A stretch of DNA of 64,000 bases from JBDWFY01 sp965275915 (GTDB lineage: Bacteria; Pseudomonadota; Alphaproteobacteria; Rhizobiales; Stappiaceae), in the NCBI GenBank assembly GCA_965275915.1, contig CBDHYI010000008.1, positions 930,001 through 994,000 on the forward strand, given 5' to 3'. Position numbers and translations under genes: made by a program. The notes below the pieces were generated by a model. That model did no database searches, had not been told where the DNA came from, and saw only the letters and a program-made list of their open reading frames with translations. Below, piece by piece: positions 1 to 8,436 of this stretch; position 1 is the stretch's first letter; the number at the start of each line of letters is the position of its first letter.

Positions 1-564
1 CGCATGATTGATGTGTTCTTCTTCCTGCTCGATCATTTTGAGAAGGTCACGGGATGTGTGCTCATTGCCGGCCAGAATGTCCTGAAAGATCTCCTCGGCA
101 TGTTGGTCGAACTCTTTGTGCTGAACTGCCAGTTCCTCCAATTTCCCTTCTGCTTGCACAAAGACCGCGTGTTCTTCCTGAGAAAGACCGGACTGGAGCC
201 CTTTGGCAACTGTTTCCCGGGCCTGCGCGATTTCCAGGTCGACAAGAGAGGCCAGTTCGGAAAACCGCTGTATTTCTTTGTCCAGACCGCTGCTGGTATC
301 GCTGAGGCTTATGTCTGCGGCGCGCAAGGCCCGTTCAAGATGGATGGATTGCTGGAGTTGGTGGGCCGTCACCTGGGAAATACTGTTGCTGAGGGGAATG
401 TCATGTTCGGCAATGCCGACAATTTCCTGTCCGATCAGGTTCATTTGCCAGATTGCAATTCCCGTAGACAGCACCAGCAGGGAAAGACAGAGCCCGACAA
501 TGGAGTAAATTTTGCCGCCAACACCAAATGCCGGTAACCGACCAGCCAACTTGAAAGTTTTCAT
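1..564 (-). CDS. Methyl-accepting chemotaxis protein, N-terminal part (cut by window edge)
   Basis: Only the first 188 codons lie in the window; the signalling half is beyond base 1. The start is the ATG at 564, with a GAGGGGAAG ribosome-binding sequence just upstream. A hydrophobic segment at about residues 18-40 (YSIVGLCLSLLVLSTGIAIW) should be the first membrane helix, followed by a helical periplasmic sensor region. The visible part aligns almost residue for residue with the next gene (for example HKEFD-HAEE and EE-HINHA), so the two are tandem paralogues. It is presumably a transmembrane chemoreceptor signalling through CheA/CheW; the ligand is unknown. The family call rests on the complete paralogue, because no signalling domain is visible here. 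Confidence 0.85.
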   Translation of the reverse strand, partial: MKTFKLAGRLPAFGVGGKIYSIVGLCLSLLVLSTGIAIWQMNLIGQEIVGIAEHDIPLSNSISQVTAHQLQQSIHLERALRAADISLSDTSSGLDKEIQRFSELASLVDLEIAQARETVAKGLQSGLSQEEHAVFVQAEGKLEELAVQHKEFDQHAEEIFQDILAGNEHTSRDLLKMIEQEEEHINHA

Positions 565-906
565 TCTTCCCCTCGAATGATGGAACATATGAGGATACGT
601 TCTGGTCCGCATAGATTGCGCTTCAAGGAGGGAATTCTGAAATTTTCCGTATCTACGGAAAACTTGAACTTGTCCCCTCAACCCAAGCTATATGTGCAAT
701 TGCTAAACAGTGTATTATACTAGTATTTCTACTTAAAGATGTGCCGGAACAGGAAGAGGTGATCGCAGTTCCCGGTTGTTCGGAGGTGGTCTGCGTTCTT
801 TCCCGGTTCTTTTTGAGCAGTCCAAAAAAGACGCAGCCGGTGCGGGGGCACCGGCTGCGGGTTCAAGTGGCTCTGTCGCAGGAGTCGGGGGAGGACGTCC
901 CGGATA
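565..906. other. Intergenic region between tandem chemoreceptor genes
   Basis: No convincing gene. It holds the terminator of the upstream receptor (823-859) and an AT-rich stretch at about 690-735 that probably carries the promoter of the receptor starting at 564. A perfect ATACTAGTAT palindrome lies at 717-726. A similar AATACGAGTATT lies upstream of the second receptor at 2699-2710. Confidence 0.5.
823..859 (-). terminator. Rho-independent terminator of the chemoreceptor gene
   Basis: A perfect 12-bp stem (832-843 with 848-859, CGCAGCCGGTGC and its complement) with a four-base loop is followed, on the minus strand, by a T-run (AAAAAAG on the plus strand at 824-830). It lies about 50 bases past the stop codon of the receptor ending at 907. 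Confidence 0.85.
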
Positions 907-2673
907 TCAGGCGCTTCTTACCGTCTGGATGAAACGCGCCACTTCAGATTTCAGGGTTTGTGTTTGCGTGCTCAACTCGGTCGATGCCGACAGCACCTGG
1001 CTTGATGCCGCGCCGGCTTCCTGCGAAGCCTGCGTGACACCGTTGATGTTGCGGGAAACCTCTTCGGTTCCCGTTGCCGCCTCCTGGACATTGCGGGCGA
1101 TTTCCTGCGTTGCGGAGCCTTGCTCATCCATTGAGCTTGCGATCGCCGTGGATGTTTCACTGAGCACCTGCATCACTTTACTGATCTCGCTCATCGAGGT
1201 GACGGCCAACTGTGTTGCGTTCTGGATTTCATTGATCTGGCTGGAAATCTGATCCGTGGCGTTGGACGTCTGTCCGGCCAGTGCCTTGACTTCGCTCGCC
1301 ACCACCGCAAACCCCTTGCCCGCCTCGCCGGCCCGCGCTGACTCGATCGTGGCATTCAGCGCCAGAAGATTGGTCTGGGCGGCAATATCGGAGATCATTG
1401 CGACAACCTCTCCGATCTTATCAGCCGTCTGGTCGAGAACGGCGATCTGCTCGCTTGTCTGTTCGACCCTTTGAACGGCTTCACGGGAGACTTCGTTAGC
1501 CTGTGAGACCTGATTGTTGATCTCAGAAATGGAGTTTGACATCTGTTCCGACGCTGCGGCCACCGTCTGCACGTTGCTGGTGGCTTCTTCCGACGCCGCC
1601 GCAACAGCGGTCGCCTGACTGCTGGTTTCTTCTGAGATTGCGGCCATGGATCGAGCTGAAGCTGAGAGTTGATCTGCAGTTGAGGAAACAGTTTCAATGA
1701 CATTGCCGACCGTCTCATCGAGCGCCTCGGCCATTTCATTGAGCGCCTGGCGGCGGGCCTCTTCCTGTTTTGCTTTTTGCTCAGCCTGTGCGGCTTCAAG
1801 CTGCTTGGCTTTCTCGACCGTAACCTTAAATTCCTCGTAGGCCTTTGCTACGGCGCCGATCTCATCGTCGCTTTTGACCGTCAGCTCAATACTGCTGTCT
1901 CCGTCAGCCAGTGCGTTCAAGCCGCCGACAACTTCCGTCAGAGGACGGGTGATGGCGTTGCGGACCATGATGAATGACAGAGCGGCACCGGCGAAAAGGG
2001 CCGCGCCGCCGATCAATATCAGGAGCTGCAAGGCGCTCTTTTCGTGCGCTTCCGCTGTCAGAGCGGCCTGACCCGTCATGTCGGCGATTGAAGCCATCAA
2101 TTCTTCAAGTGCGTGATTAATATGTTTTTCTTCTGCTTCAACCGTTGGCAGCAGCTCTTCGGCGGTAGCCATATCCCCGGATTTGATCGCCGCAAGAACT
2201 TCCTCCGCATGCTTGTCGAATTCCTTGTGTTGGCCGGCCAGAACCTCCAGCTTTTTGCCCGCGTCGGCAAATACTGCCGCCTCGAGCTCCGACAGCGGTT
2301 TTTGGGTTGCTTCCTCAATAAGCGATCTGGCGTCCGCAATCTCCGTGTCGACCAAAGCCGCCAGCTTCAAGAAAACGGCAGTTTCCCTGGTCACTTCATC
2401 GTCCGACGATTTCAGGCTGCTTGCCCCGGCGCGGAGTGCGCGCTCAAGACTGATGGATTGCTCCAACTGATGTGTTGTCAGTTTGGAAATATTTGCAGTC
2501 AGCGGTATGTCGTATTCCGCAATTGCTTCGATTTCCTGCCCGATCTGCGCCATTTGCCAGATGGCAATGCCCGAAGACAACGCCAGCATGGCAAGGCAGA
2601 ACCCGACAATAGAAAAGATTTTGGACCCCACGCTAAACGAGGGCAATCCCACATTTCGAACAAATGAGATCAT
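907..2673 (-). CDS. Methyl-accepting chemotaxis protein
   Basis: Transmembrane chemoreceptor of 588 residues. Its parts in order are: an N-terminal membrane helix (about residues 18-40); a periplasmic helical sensor of about 150 residues; a second helix (about 215-237); a HAMP domain beginning ITRPLTEVVGGL; and a long signalling coiled coil whose tip contains QTNLLALNATIESARAGEAG. There is no CheR-tethering pentapeptide at the C-terminus. A start at 2688 is possible, but the ATG at 2673 has a strong GGAGGGGG at the right distance, so I chose it. It is a paralogue of the receptor starting at 564, ends in its own terminator and is divergent from a MerR/B12 regulator. Ligand unknown. Confidence 0.93.
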   Translation of the reverse strand: MISFVRNVGLPSFSVGSKIFSIVGFCLAMLALSSGIAIWQMAQIGQEIEAIAEYDIPLTANISKLTTHQLEQSISLERALRAGASSLKSSDDEVTRETAVFLKLAALVDTEIADARSLIEEATQKPLSELEAAVFADAGKKLEVLAGQHKEFDKHAEEVLAAIKSGDMATAEELLPTVEAEEKHINHALEELMASIADMTGQAALTAEAHEKSALQLLILIGGAALFAGAALSFIMVRNAITRPLTEVVGGLNALADGDSSIELTVKSDDEIGAVAKAYEEFKVTVEKAKQLEAAQAEQKAKQEEARRQALNEMAEALDETVGNVIETVSSTADQLSASARSMAAISEETSSQATAVAAASEEATSNVQTVAAASEQMSNSISEINNQVSQANEVSREAVQRVEQTSEQIAVLDQTADKIGEVVAMISDIAAQTNLLALNATIESARAGEAGKGFAVVASEVKALAGQTSNATDQISSQINEIQNATQLAVTSMSEISKVMQVLSETSTAIASSMDEQGSATQEIARNVQEAATGTEEVSRNINGVTQASQEAGAASSQVLSASTELSTQTQTLKSEVARFIQTVRSA

Positions 2674-2798
2674 TTGTTCCCCCTCCAAAACTGCTACAAA
2701 TACGAGTATTTTATTTGTTTAATACTTTTGATTTGTAGTGCCGCATCTTTGATATAGCGGCAGTCATCTACGGCATTCCCTACAAGTTTCATTAATAC

Positions 2799-2828
2799 GC
2801 ACAATTTGTGAACAAACTATTATTGTGC
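2799..2828. promoter_or_regulatory. Inverted repeat between divergent genes, candidate operator
   Basis: GCACAAT (2799-2805) and ATTGTGC (2822-2828) are exact reverse complements 16 bases apart. Inside them lies a second inverted repeat, TTTGT-GA-ACAAA. The element is 38 bases before the MerR/B12 regulator gene and 126 bases before the divergent receptor, so autoregulation is plausible. No binding data; inferred from symmetry and position. Confidence 0.4.
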
Positions 2829-2865
2829 AAAGCTGGTTCAACTTGATTCAAAAAGCGGCGTATCA

Positions 2866-3774
2866 ATGCATCAGATAAAAACAGTTTCTCGAATTACCGG
2901 GGTCAATGTCGATACGATCCGATCGTGGGAGCGGCGTTACGCTCTTTTGCAGCCGATTCGCGATGAAGGTGGGCGGCGGCTTTATTCCCAGGCGGACATT
3001 GACCGGCTGAATCTGATTGCGACACTGGTGAAAAACGGTCATGCGATCAGCCTGTTGGCCGGCATGGAGACGGCCATTCTTGAAACGATGGTTCGGGACC
3101 TCGCACCGGAGAAGATGCCTGTTTCCGCCGCTGCGACGGTGCTCACCGAGTTGAACGAAGCGATCGGGGCGGGTGATGACGAGCGTTTTCGGCGCGGATT
3201 TTCGTCCGCCTTGTTAAACTTGCCGCCGGCTTTTGCCGCAGAAAGTGTTTTTGCACCGGCTTTGCACAGGATCGGAAATGCCTGGGCTGCCGGTGAGATC
3301 GATGTTGGCCTTGAGCACCTGTTTTCAAGCATCATGCGCGAGCAACTCAACGCTACGATTGCAACCTTGCGGCTTGCCGCAAGAGGTCCTGCCATCGCTT
3401 TTACGACATTAAGCGGCGAACGGCATGAGATCGGGACGCTGATTGCCTGTTATGTGGCGGCAGCGGGCGGTTTCAAATGCGTCTATCTGGGGCCGGACCT
3501 GCCGCCCCGGGACATTATTCGGGGAGCGGGAAGATATGACGTGCAGGCTGTTGCAATCGGGTCGGTGACCGGCGAGGGCAGGGCGGATGAAATGTCTCAG
3601 ATCCGGGACATTCGTCAGGGGCTGCCCGGCGACATCGAAGTCTGGCTTGGTGCGGGCGCACATTCACGCTTCAGTGCCACGTCGGCACCGGAGGGTGTTC
3701 AGACTTTCAGGGACTATGAAACGTTCGGTCATTATCTGGATCGTTTCCGTCGTAAGATCGAGCATTTTGGATAA
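2866..3774 (+). CDS. MerR-family regulator with cobalamin-binding domain (CarH/LitR-like)
   Basis: Predicted DNA-binding regulator of 302 residues, possibly a B12-dependent light sensor. Residues 1-75 form a MerR winged helix (RITGVNVDTIRSWERRY). A four-helix-bundle region carries W140 and the pair E150-H151. The cobalamin domain follows with E185-R-H187-E-I-G190, the ExHxxG motif that supplies the lower axial histidine. This W-10-E-H-36-H spacing matches Thermus CarH closely (W131, E141, H142, H177). The residue after W140 is alanine, where CarH has H132, the ligand that locks the cobalamin after light exposure. Light-dependent behaviour may therefore differ or be absent. Divergent from a chemoreceptor. 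Confidence 0.85.
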   Translation: MHQIKTVSRITGVNVDTIRSWERRYALLQPIRDEGGRRLYSQADIDRLNLIATLVKNGHAISLLAGMETAILETMVRDLAPEKMPVSAAATVLTELNEAIGAGDDERFRRGFSSALLNLPPAFAAESVFAPALHRIGNAWAAGEIDVGLEHLFSSIMREQLNATIATLRLAARGPAIAFTTLSGERHEIGTLIACYVAAAGGFKCVYLGPDLPPRDIIRGAGRYDVQAVAIGSVTGEGRADEMSQIRDIRQGLPGDIEVWLGAGAHSRFSATSAPEGVQTFRDYETFGHYLDRFRRKIEHFG

Positions 3775-3778
3775 CGTT

Positions 3779-4954
3779 TCAGAGCGCCGCCCGAAAATCG
3801 GTGTCGTAGGATTCTGCATCGATGCGCTGCCCCAACAGCAAAGCGCTTGCCAGACGCCCCAACTCATCTGAACATTTGGCCCCCCGGCCGTTGCCTCCGG
3901 TTACGACCATTGTGCGGTCATCGAGTGCCTGAATGATCGGTTTGCCGGTCGCCGTAAACGAGGTCACGCATGCGCCGGATGTAATGGATTGAACCGTGAG
4001 GCCGGGCATCAGATCAAACAGCACGTTTTCAAGACAGTCGCGCACCGAAGGATTGCCGCTGCCCTGAAACCAGGCTCGAACCTCATCGCTTGTCCTCAGC
4101 GCAACATCTTTTGGATCGCCGCCGATTTTGAGGTAGAGCTTGCCGTCGGGATAGCGGATCGGCGGCAGGAGATAAGGATCGCAAGAGCGGTCTTTGGGAA
4201 CGAAGATCAGCGAGGGCATGCCCGACAATCGGTCTGCCTCTGCTTTGTCAACTTCGAAGAACACAATCGTGCGGGCGTATACGTTCAGCGGGGGCGCCCC
4301 CTTGGCAAGATCTGACAGCCGGGAATTATATCCTGCGGCAAGAAGAACTTTATCAGCGCGATAAGTGTCGCCCTTATCGGTAATGACTTCCATATGATCG
4401 TCGCGCCGCCGGCACCGGACGACCGTTTCGTCTATCAATGTTGCCCCGGCCTTTTCGGCGGCCGCGGACTGTGCCCTGACAAGGTTCCGCGGGCTGATAT
4501 GGCCTGCACCATCAGGCTCATAAAGGCCCAACGTTCCGGGCTCAAATTCGAAGTAGGGAAAGCGGTGGGCCAGCGCGTCGTTTCGAAGCGTTTCCGCCGT
4601 GATCCGATGCTTTGCCTTGATGGATTGGAGGGTGCGCATACAGGCGCCCTCAGGTCCCGCTATCATCGCTCCCGTTTCTGAAAAGAAACGAATACCGCTT
4701 GCCGCCTCGATGTTTCTGTAGCGCCCGATAGAACGGCTGGAAAGCAGGCTCCAGTCATGATCGCCATCGAGCGACCGGGTGATCCGGCCTTCATCGTAGT
4801 GGCTGCCGAAAACGCCTGTATGAACCGTTTTATCGACGGGTTCAACCGGCCCGATCAGCGCAATTTCCGCACCGGAGAGTGCCAGATGTCGCGCCGCCGC
4901 CGACCCCATTAGCCCACGACCGATAACGATGCAGTCAAACTTTCCGGCTGTCAT
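3779..4954 (-). CDS. FAD-dependent oxidoreductase, DAO/sarcosine-oxidase-like
   Basis: Soluble flavoenzyme of 391 residues of the D-amino-acid oxidase superfamily, which oxidises C-N bonds of amino acids and secondary amines. A dinucleotide-binding motif sits at the N-terminus (IVIGRGLMGSAAARHLA), and a C-terminal FAD-contact segment reads VVTGGNGRGAKCSDELG. The ATG at 4954 has GAGGAG eight bases upstream. It lies 21 bases after the VWA gene on the same strand, so it may be the last gene of that operon, and it is convergent with the regulator ending at 3774. The substrate cannot be told from sequence. Confidence 0.85.
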   Translation of the reverse strand: MTAGKFDCIVIGRGLMGSAAARHLALSGAEIALIGPVEPVDKTVHTGVFGSHYDEGRITRSLDGDHDWSLLSSRSIGRYRNIEAASGIRFFSETGAMIAGPEGACMRTLQSIKAKHRITAETLRNDALAHRFPYFEFEPGTLGLYEPDGAGHISPRNLVRAQSAAAEKAGATLIDETVVRCRRRDDHMEVITDKGDTYRADKVLLAAGYNSRLSDLAKGAPPLNVYARTIVFFEVDKAEADRLSGMPSLIFVPKDRSCDPYLLPPIRYPDGKLYLKIGGDPKDVALRTSDEVRAWFQGSGNPSVRDCLENVLFDLMPGLTVQSITSGACVTSFTATGKPIIQALDDRTMVVTGGNGRGAKCSDELGRLASALLLGQRIDAESYDTDFRAAL

Positions 4955-4975
4955 GATGATACTCCTCGCAGGCCG

Positions 4976-6181
4976 CTAACCTTTCGGACTTTCTTCGGCA
5001 CCCGGTTTGACGGTCTTGATATCGGCCTCCGAGGCCCAGGATCGGATGTCATCGCGCCGGAGCGAAGCCGCCATCAGGTCGGGAAACTGATCCGGTGTAC
5101 ACGCAAAGACGGGCGCGCCTAAAGCGGAGACTTTCGCGGCCATCTCCTTGTCATAGTAGGGCTGACCCGTGTCGGTCAGTGCCAGGAGTACGATCACGTT
5201 TACACCCTGTTCCATAAGTACGCGCAATCGGGCAAGAAGCGCGTTGGCGTCGCCCCCTTCCATAAGGTCGGTGATCAGGATCAGGTGAGTTTTTCCGGGG
5301 CGTTCGATCCGTTCTTCGCAATAGGCGACAGCCTGGTTGATGTCGGTACCGCCGCCAAGTTGGACCCCGAAAAGAACCTTGATCGGGTCTTCCAGTTCCT
5401 CAGTGAAGTCGACAACAGCGGTATCGAAACAGATCAGTCTGGTTTTCACGGCCGGAACAGACGCCATTACGGCTGCGAAGATTGACGAATAGACAACTGA
5501 GGTTGCCATTGATCCGGACTGATCGACACAGAGCACGACTTCATCGAGATCGGCAAGGCGTTGCTGGCGGCGCTGAAAGCCGATCAGTTTCTCAGGCACG
5601 ATTGTGCGGTGATCGGGCTGATAATGACGCAGATTGGCGGTGATCGTGCGTGGCCAGTCGATATCGGCGAAGCGCGGGCGCATCGTTCGGGCAGACCGGT
5701 TGATCGCACCGCGGATAGCCTCCGCGGTTTTCTGCTCAAGCCGTTTCATCAAATCGTCCACGACTTTGGCAATGACGGTTCGGGCCGTTTCGATTGTCTT
5801 ATCGGGCATGGCCGAGCGCAGCGACACAAGGTCCGCAACAAGATGAACATCCGCTTCGACAGCTTCCAGAAACTCCGGCTGAAGCAGCATTTGTTTGAGG
5901 CCCAGCCGGTCAAACGCGTCGCGCTGAATGACCTGGACCACGGAGCCTGGAAAATACTCCCTGATATCGCCAAGCCAGCGCGAGACGCGCGGGGCCGATT
6001 TGCCGAGCCCGCCCCTTGTGCCCGATTTCGGACCGCCGCTGTCGTCGGTCTGATAAAGCGCATCAAGGGCGGCTGTGATACCCCGATCACGGTCGGACAG
6101 GGTGCCGGCCTCGGCATCTTCCGTTTCTCCCAGCGCCATGCGCCAACGGCGATTCCGCTCGTTTGTGTCCTGTTCACTCAC
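4976..6181 (-). CDS. VWA domain protein (YehP-like)
   Basis: 401 residues. The C-terminal half is a von Willebrand A domain with a metal-binding MIDAS motif, D-Q-S-G-S in VVLCVDQSGSMATSV, followed by GGGTDINQAV and LITDLMEGG. The N-terminal half is helical. It begins with GTG overlapping the stop of the preceding DUF5682 gene (GTGA), so translation is probably coupled. MoxR-type ATPases commonly work with a VWA partner that presents a substrate or metal site, and this is the VWA member of the five-gene cluster. Its length is close to E. coli YehP. The biological substrate is unknown. Confidence 0.88.
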   Translation of the reverse strand: MSEQDTNERNRRWRMALGETEDAEAGTLSDRDRGITAALDALYQTDDSGGPKSGTRGGLGKSAPRVSRWLGDIREYFPGSVVQVIQRDAFDRLGLKQMLLQPEFLEAVEADVHLVADLVSLRSAMPDKTIETARTVIAKVVDDLMKRLEQKTAEAIRGAINRSARTMRPRFADIDWPRTITANLRHYQPDHRTIVPEKLIGFQRRQQRLADLDEVVLCVDQSGSMATSVVYSSIFAAVMASVPAVKTRLICFDTAVVDFTEELEDPIKVLFGVQLGGGTDINQAVAYCEERIERPGKTHLILITDLMEGGDANALLARLRVLMEQGVNVIVLLALTDTGQPYYDKEMAAKVSALGAPVFACTPDQFPDLMAASLRRDDIRSWASEADIKTVKPGAEESPKG

Positions 6182-8436
6182 GGGCAGCCTCCGGCAAAGA
6201 GCTGTTCAATTGTTCGCCGTTGTGCTTGCCACAGGGCTTCGGCATTCTCCGCCAGAACGAGATGGCGGTTTGCACTCTGCGCCCGGCCAAGCAGATGCTC
6301 CAGCAGTGTTTTGCGTTCATGGCTGTCGAGGCCGGAAAAGACGCGGCGGAACAGGGGAAGGTTCTCCGTGAAGGTCTCTTCATCCAGCGACAGCATCCAA
6401 CCGTCGACGGCCCGGCGCAGGCCGGTATCATGCACCAGCTTCATGCCGGTGCCAGTGAAAAATCCTTCAAAAAAGCCTGCGGCGTCTGCGGTCGGCATTG
6501 CCGCGGAAAGGCGGCGGCTCATCAGTGCGGCAGTGTCTTCGATGTCAAGAGAGCCGGCTTCATAGGCAAGACGTGCGCAGAGACCGCCAACCGGAGGCGC
6601 TGTCAACTCGTTGAGACCGGTTTCCCGAACAGCCCTGATCCATTTCTCATAGATATCGCCGCTGCGCTCAGCCAGTGAAATGGCACGGTCGGCATCGCCG
6701 ATCAGCCGATGCCGGGCAGCAGCTTCTTCAGCGTCAAGATTTCTTGAGGCATAGGGCAGGGCGAGGCCGGCCTGCACGGTAAGACGGTCAAGCAGCGCTG
6801 CCATACGGTCAAGCCGCATGGCGCGGGCGGTGCCGTATCGAAGCGTGTCGACAATCGGAGGGATAGCGGAAAGCAGCGTGGCGCAATCATCGGTCTGAGC
6901 GGCAAGTGTATCCAGGCGGCCGGTTCCGATCCGGGCGACTTCCGGCAGTTGGGCCACGAGCGCTTCACGAATCCGCTCGGCGAGATCGGACAGACGCGTC
7001 TGCTGTTTGATCTGCTCTGACAGACGCGTTTCGGCCGCCGCCGCGATGGTCGGTCCATAAACGAGATTTTCAACCAGCCGGACCGCATATTCGGGATCCC
7101 AGGCGATGACCCACTTTTCCCGGAAGGTGCCCCGGCTTCTGCCGGGATCAGTCAGTTGGCCCCATGGAACGCCGAGCGCATTCAACCGGTGAAGCAGGGT
7201 TGATCGCCCAAGGCCGCTGTCGGATCTGAGATCCAACGACAATTCGCGTTCAAGTGCTTCCGGTTTAAGGCGCAGCCTCTTCTGCAGTGTCTGAAGATCA
7301 TCAAGCAGCGGTGCGAGCGGCAGATCCGAAGGGATTCGACCGACATCCTTGCCAAGAAGGAGACGTGTCTCCACAAGGCGCCAGGGAAGGGTTTCGCCCA
7401 TCATCAGTGTTGAAACGGCTGCATCCCGCATTTCCTCAAACCCTGGCGCTGGGCGGCCGCGGATAGCGGCAAGCGATCGGGTGAGGCGGACAGTTTCGAT
7501 CAGCGATGCGGTCGAGACGATCTCTCCATCCTCGCGTAAAACCCTGGCCATTTCCGCAACCCATAGAGCGTCGGCTGCCGGACCAGTGCCGTGGGTCCAA
7601 AGATGCTGATACCATTGGGGGGCCGCGACACCCGCGCCGTAGCCGGTGGCAAAGGAAAGACGGGCCAGCGTCCAGGGCGCCCATGTGGCTTTGATCTTTG
7701 TCTTTGGCAGGCCGCGAAGCAGTGCGCGGTCTTCGCTGATTTTCACTTTCTGCGTCAAAGCCGGAACGTGCCACGCACCGCAAATAACCACAACCGGACC
7801 GGTTGTTTTTTTCAAGGCCGCATTGATTTCAAGCCGCATATGGGCTTCCCGGCGTGCCTCCCGGTGATCCGGTTCATGACCCTCCCGCAATGCCGTCATG
7901 GCCGTTTCGACAGCTTGAAAAACGGAGCCCGGGTCTGGATTTTCCTCAATGACGTCCGACCACCAGCTTTCACCGTCTTCATAACCCGCTGCGATCGCCA
8001 GGGCTCCTATGGGATCTGCGGCCACGGGCATTTGTTGAGAAACCGGCTCCCGCTGCATTTGTGCCTCCTCGTCTGAGGAAGCGCCGGACGTATCGGCTTG
8101 CTCTTCAGCCGCACGCTCCGCAAGCATGACGCCTGCCGGCAGATCGATGAAACGCATAGCGGCCTCGTTTTCGAGCGCCCAACGCATGGCCTGATATTCA
8201 GGAGAAAAGACGGCAAAGGGCCAGAAACTGGCATATTCGGGCGCGTTGGCGGCGTATGCAAGCAAGGCTACCGGCGGCACCATATCGGAATGTGTCAGCG
8301 GCTCCAGAAGGTCGCTCAGATCCGCCGGACCTTCAATGAGAACGGTCGCGGGCCGGATCTCCCGCAACGCATCCAGCATGCGGCGGGCCGAGCCCGGTCC
8401 ATGATGCCGGATACCCAGATAGGTGACGTCGGTCAT
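6178..8436 (-). CDS. DUF5682 family protein (YehM-like)
   Basis: Large cytoplasmic protein of 752 residues with no signal peptide or membrane segment. The N-terminus has the family hallmarks YLGIRHHGPGSAR and VLIEGPAD, and a later strand reads VVVICGAWHVPALT. The ends overlap both neighbours: TGATG with the MoxR gene and GTGA with the VWA gene. E. coli YehM has similar size and the same neighbours. The histidine-rich GIRHHGPGS and GAWHVPAL segments suggest a metal or catalytic site, but I know of no proven activity. Confidence 0.85.
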   Translation of the reverse strand: MTDVTYLGIRHHGPGSARRMLDALREIRPATVLIEGPADLSDLLEPLTHSDMVPPVALLAYAANAPEYASFWPFAVFSPEYQAMRWALENEAAMRFIDLPAGVMLAERAAEEQADTSGASSDEEAQMQREPVSQQMPVAADPIGALAIAAGYEDGESWWSDVIEENPDPGSVFQAVETAMTALREGHEPDHREARREAHMRLEINAALKKTTGPVVVICGAWHVPALTQKVKISEDRALLRGLPKTKIKATWAPWTLARLSFATGYGAGVAAPQWYQHLWTHGTGPAADALWVAEMARVLREDGEIVSTASLIETVRLTRSLAAIRGRPAPGFEEMRDAAVSTLMMGETLPWRLVETRLLLGKDVGRIPSDLPLAPLLDDLQTLQKRLRLKPEALERELSLDLRSDSGLGRSTLLHRLNALGVPWGQLTDPGRSRGTFREKWVIAWDPEYAVRLVENLVYGPTIAAAAETRLSEQIKQQTRLSDLAERIREALVAQLPEVARIGTGRLDTLAAQTDDCATLLSAIPPIVDTLRYGTARAMRLDRMAALLDRLTVQAGLALPYASRNLDAEEAAARHRLIGDADRAISLAERSGDIYEKWIRAVRETGLNELTAPPVGGLCARLAYEAGSLDIEDTAALMSRRLSAAMPTADAAGFFEGFFTGTGMKLVHDTGLRRAVDGWMLSLDEETFTENLPLFRRVFSGLDSHERKTLLEHLLGRAQSANRHLVLAENAEALWQAQRRTIEQLFAGGCP

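Noticed and set aside
5561..6565. 334-codon plus-strand open frame
   Set aside because: It runs antisense to the DUF5682 and VWA genes, which have clear domains and coupled starts; composition is arginine/alanine-rich as expected of a shadow frame.
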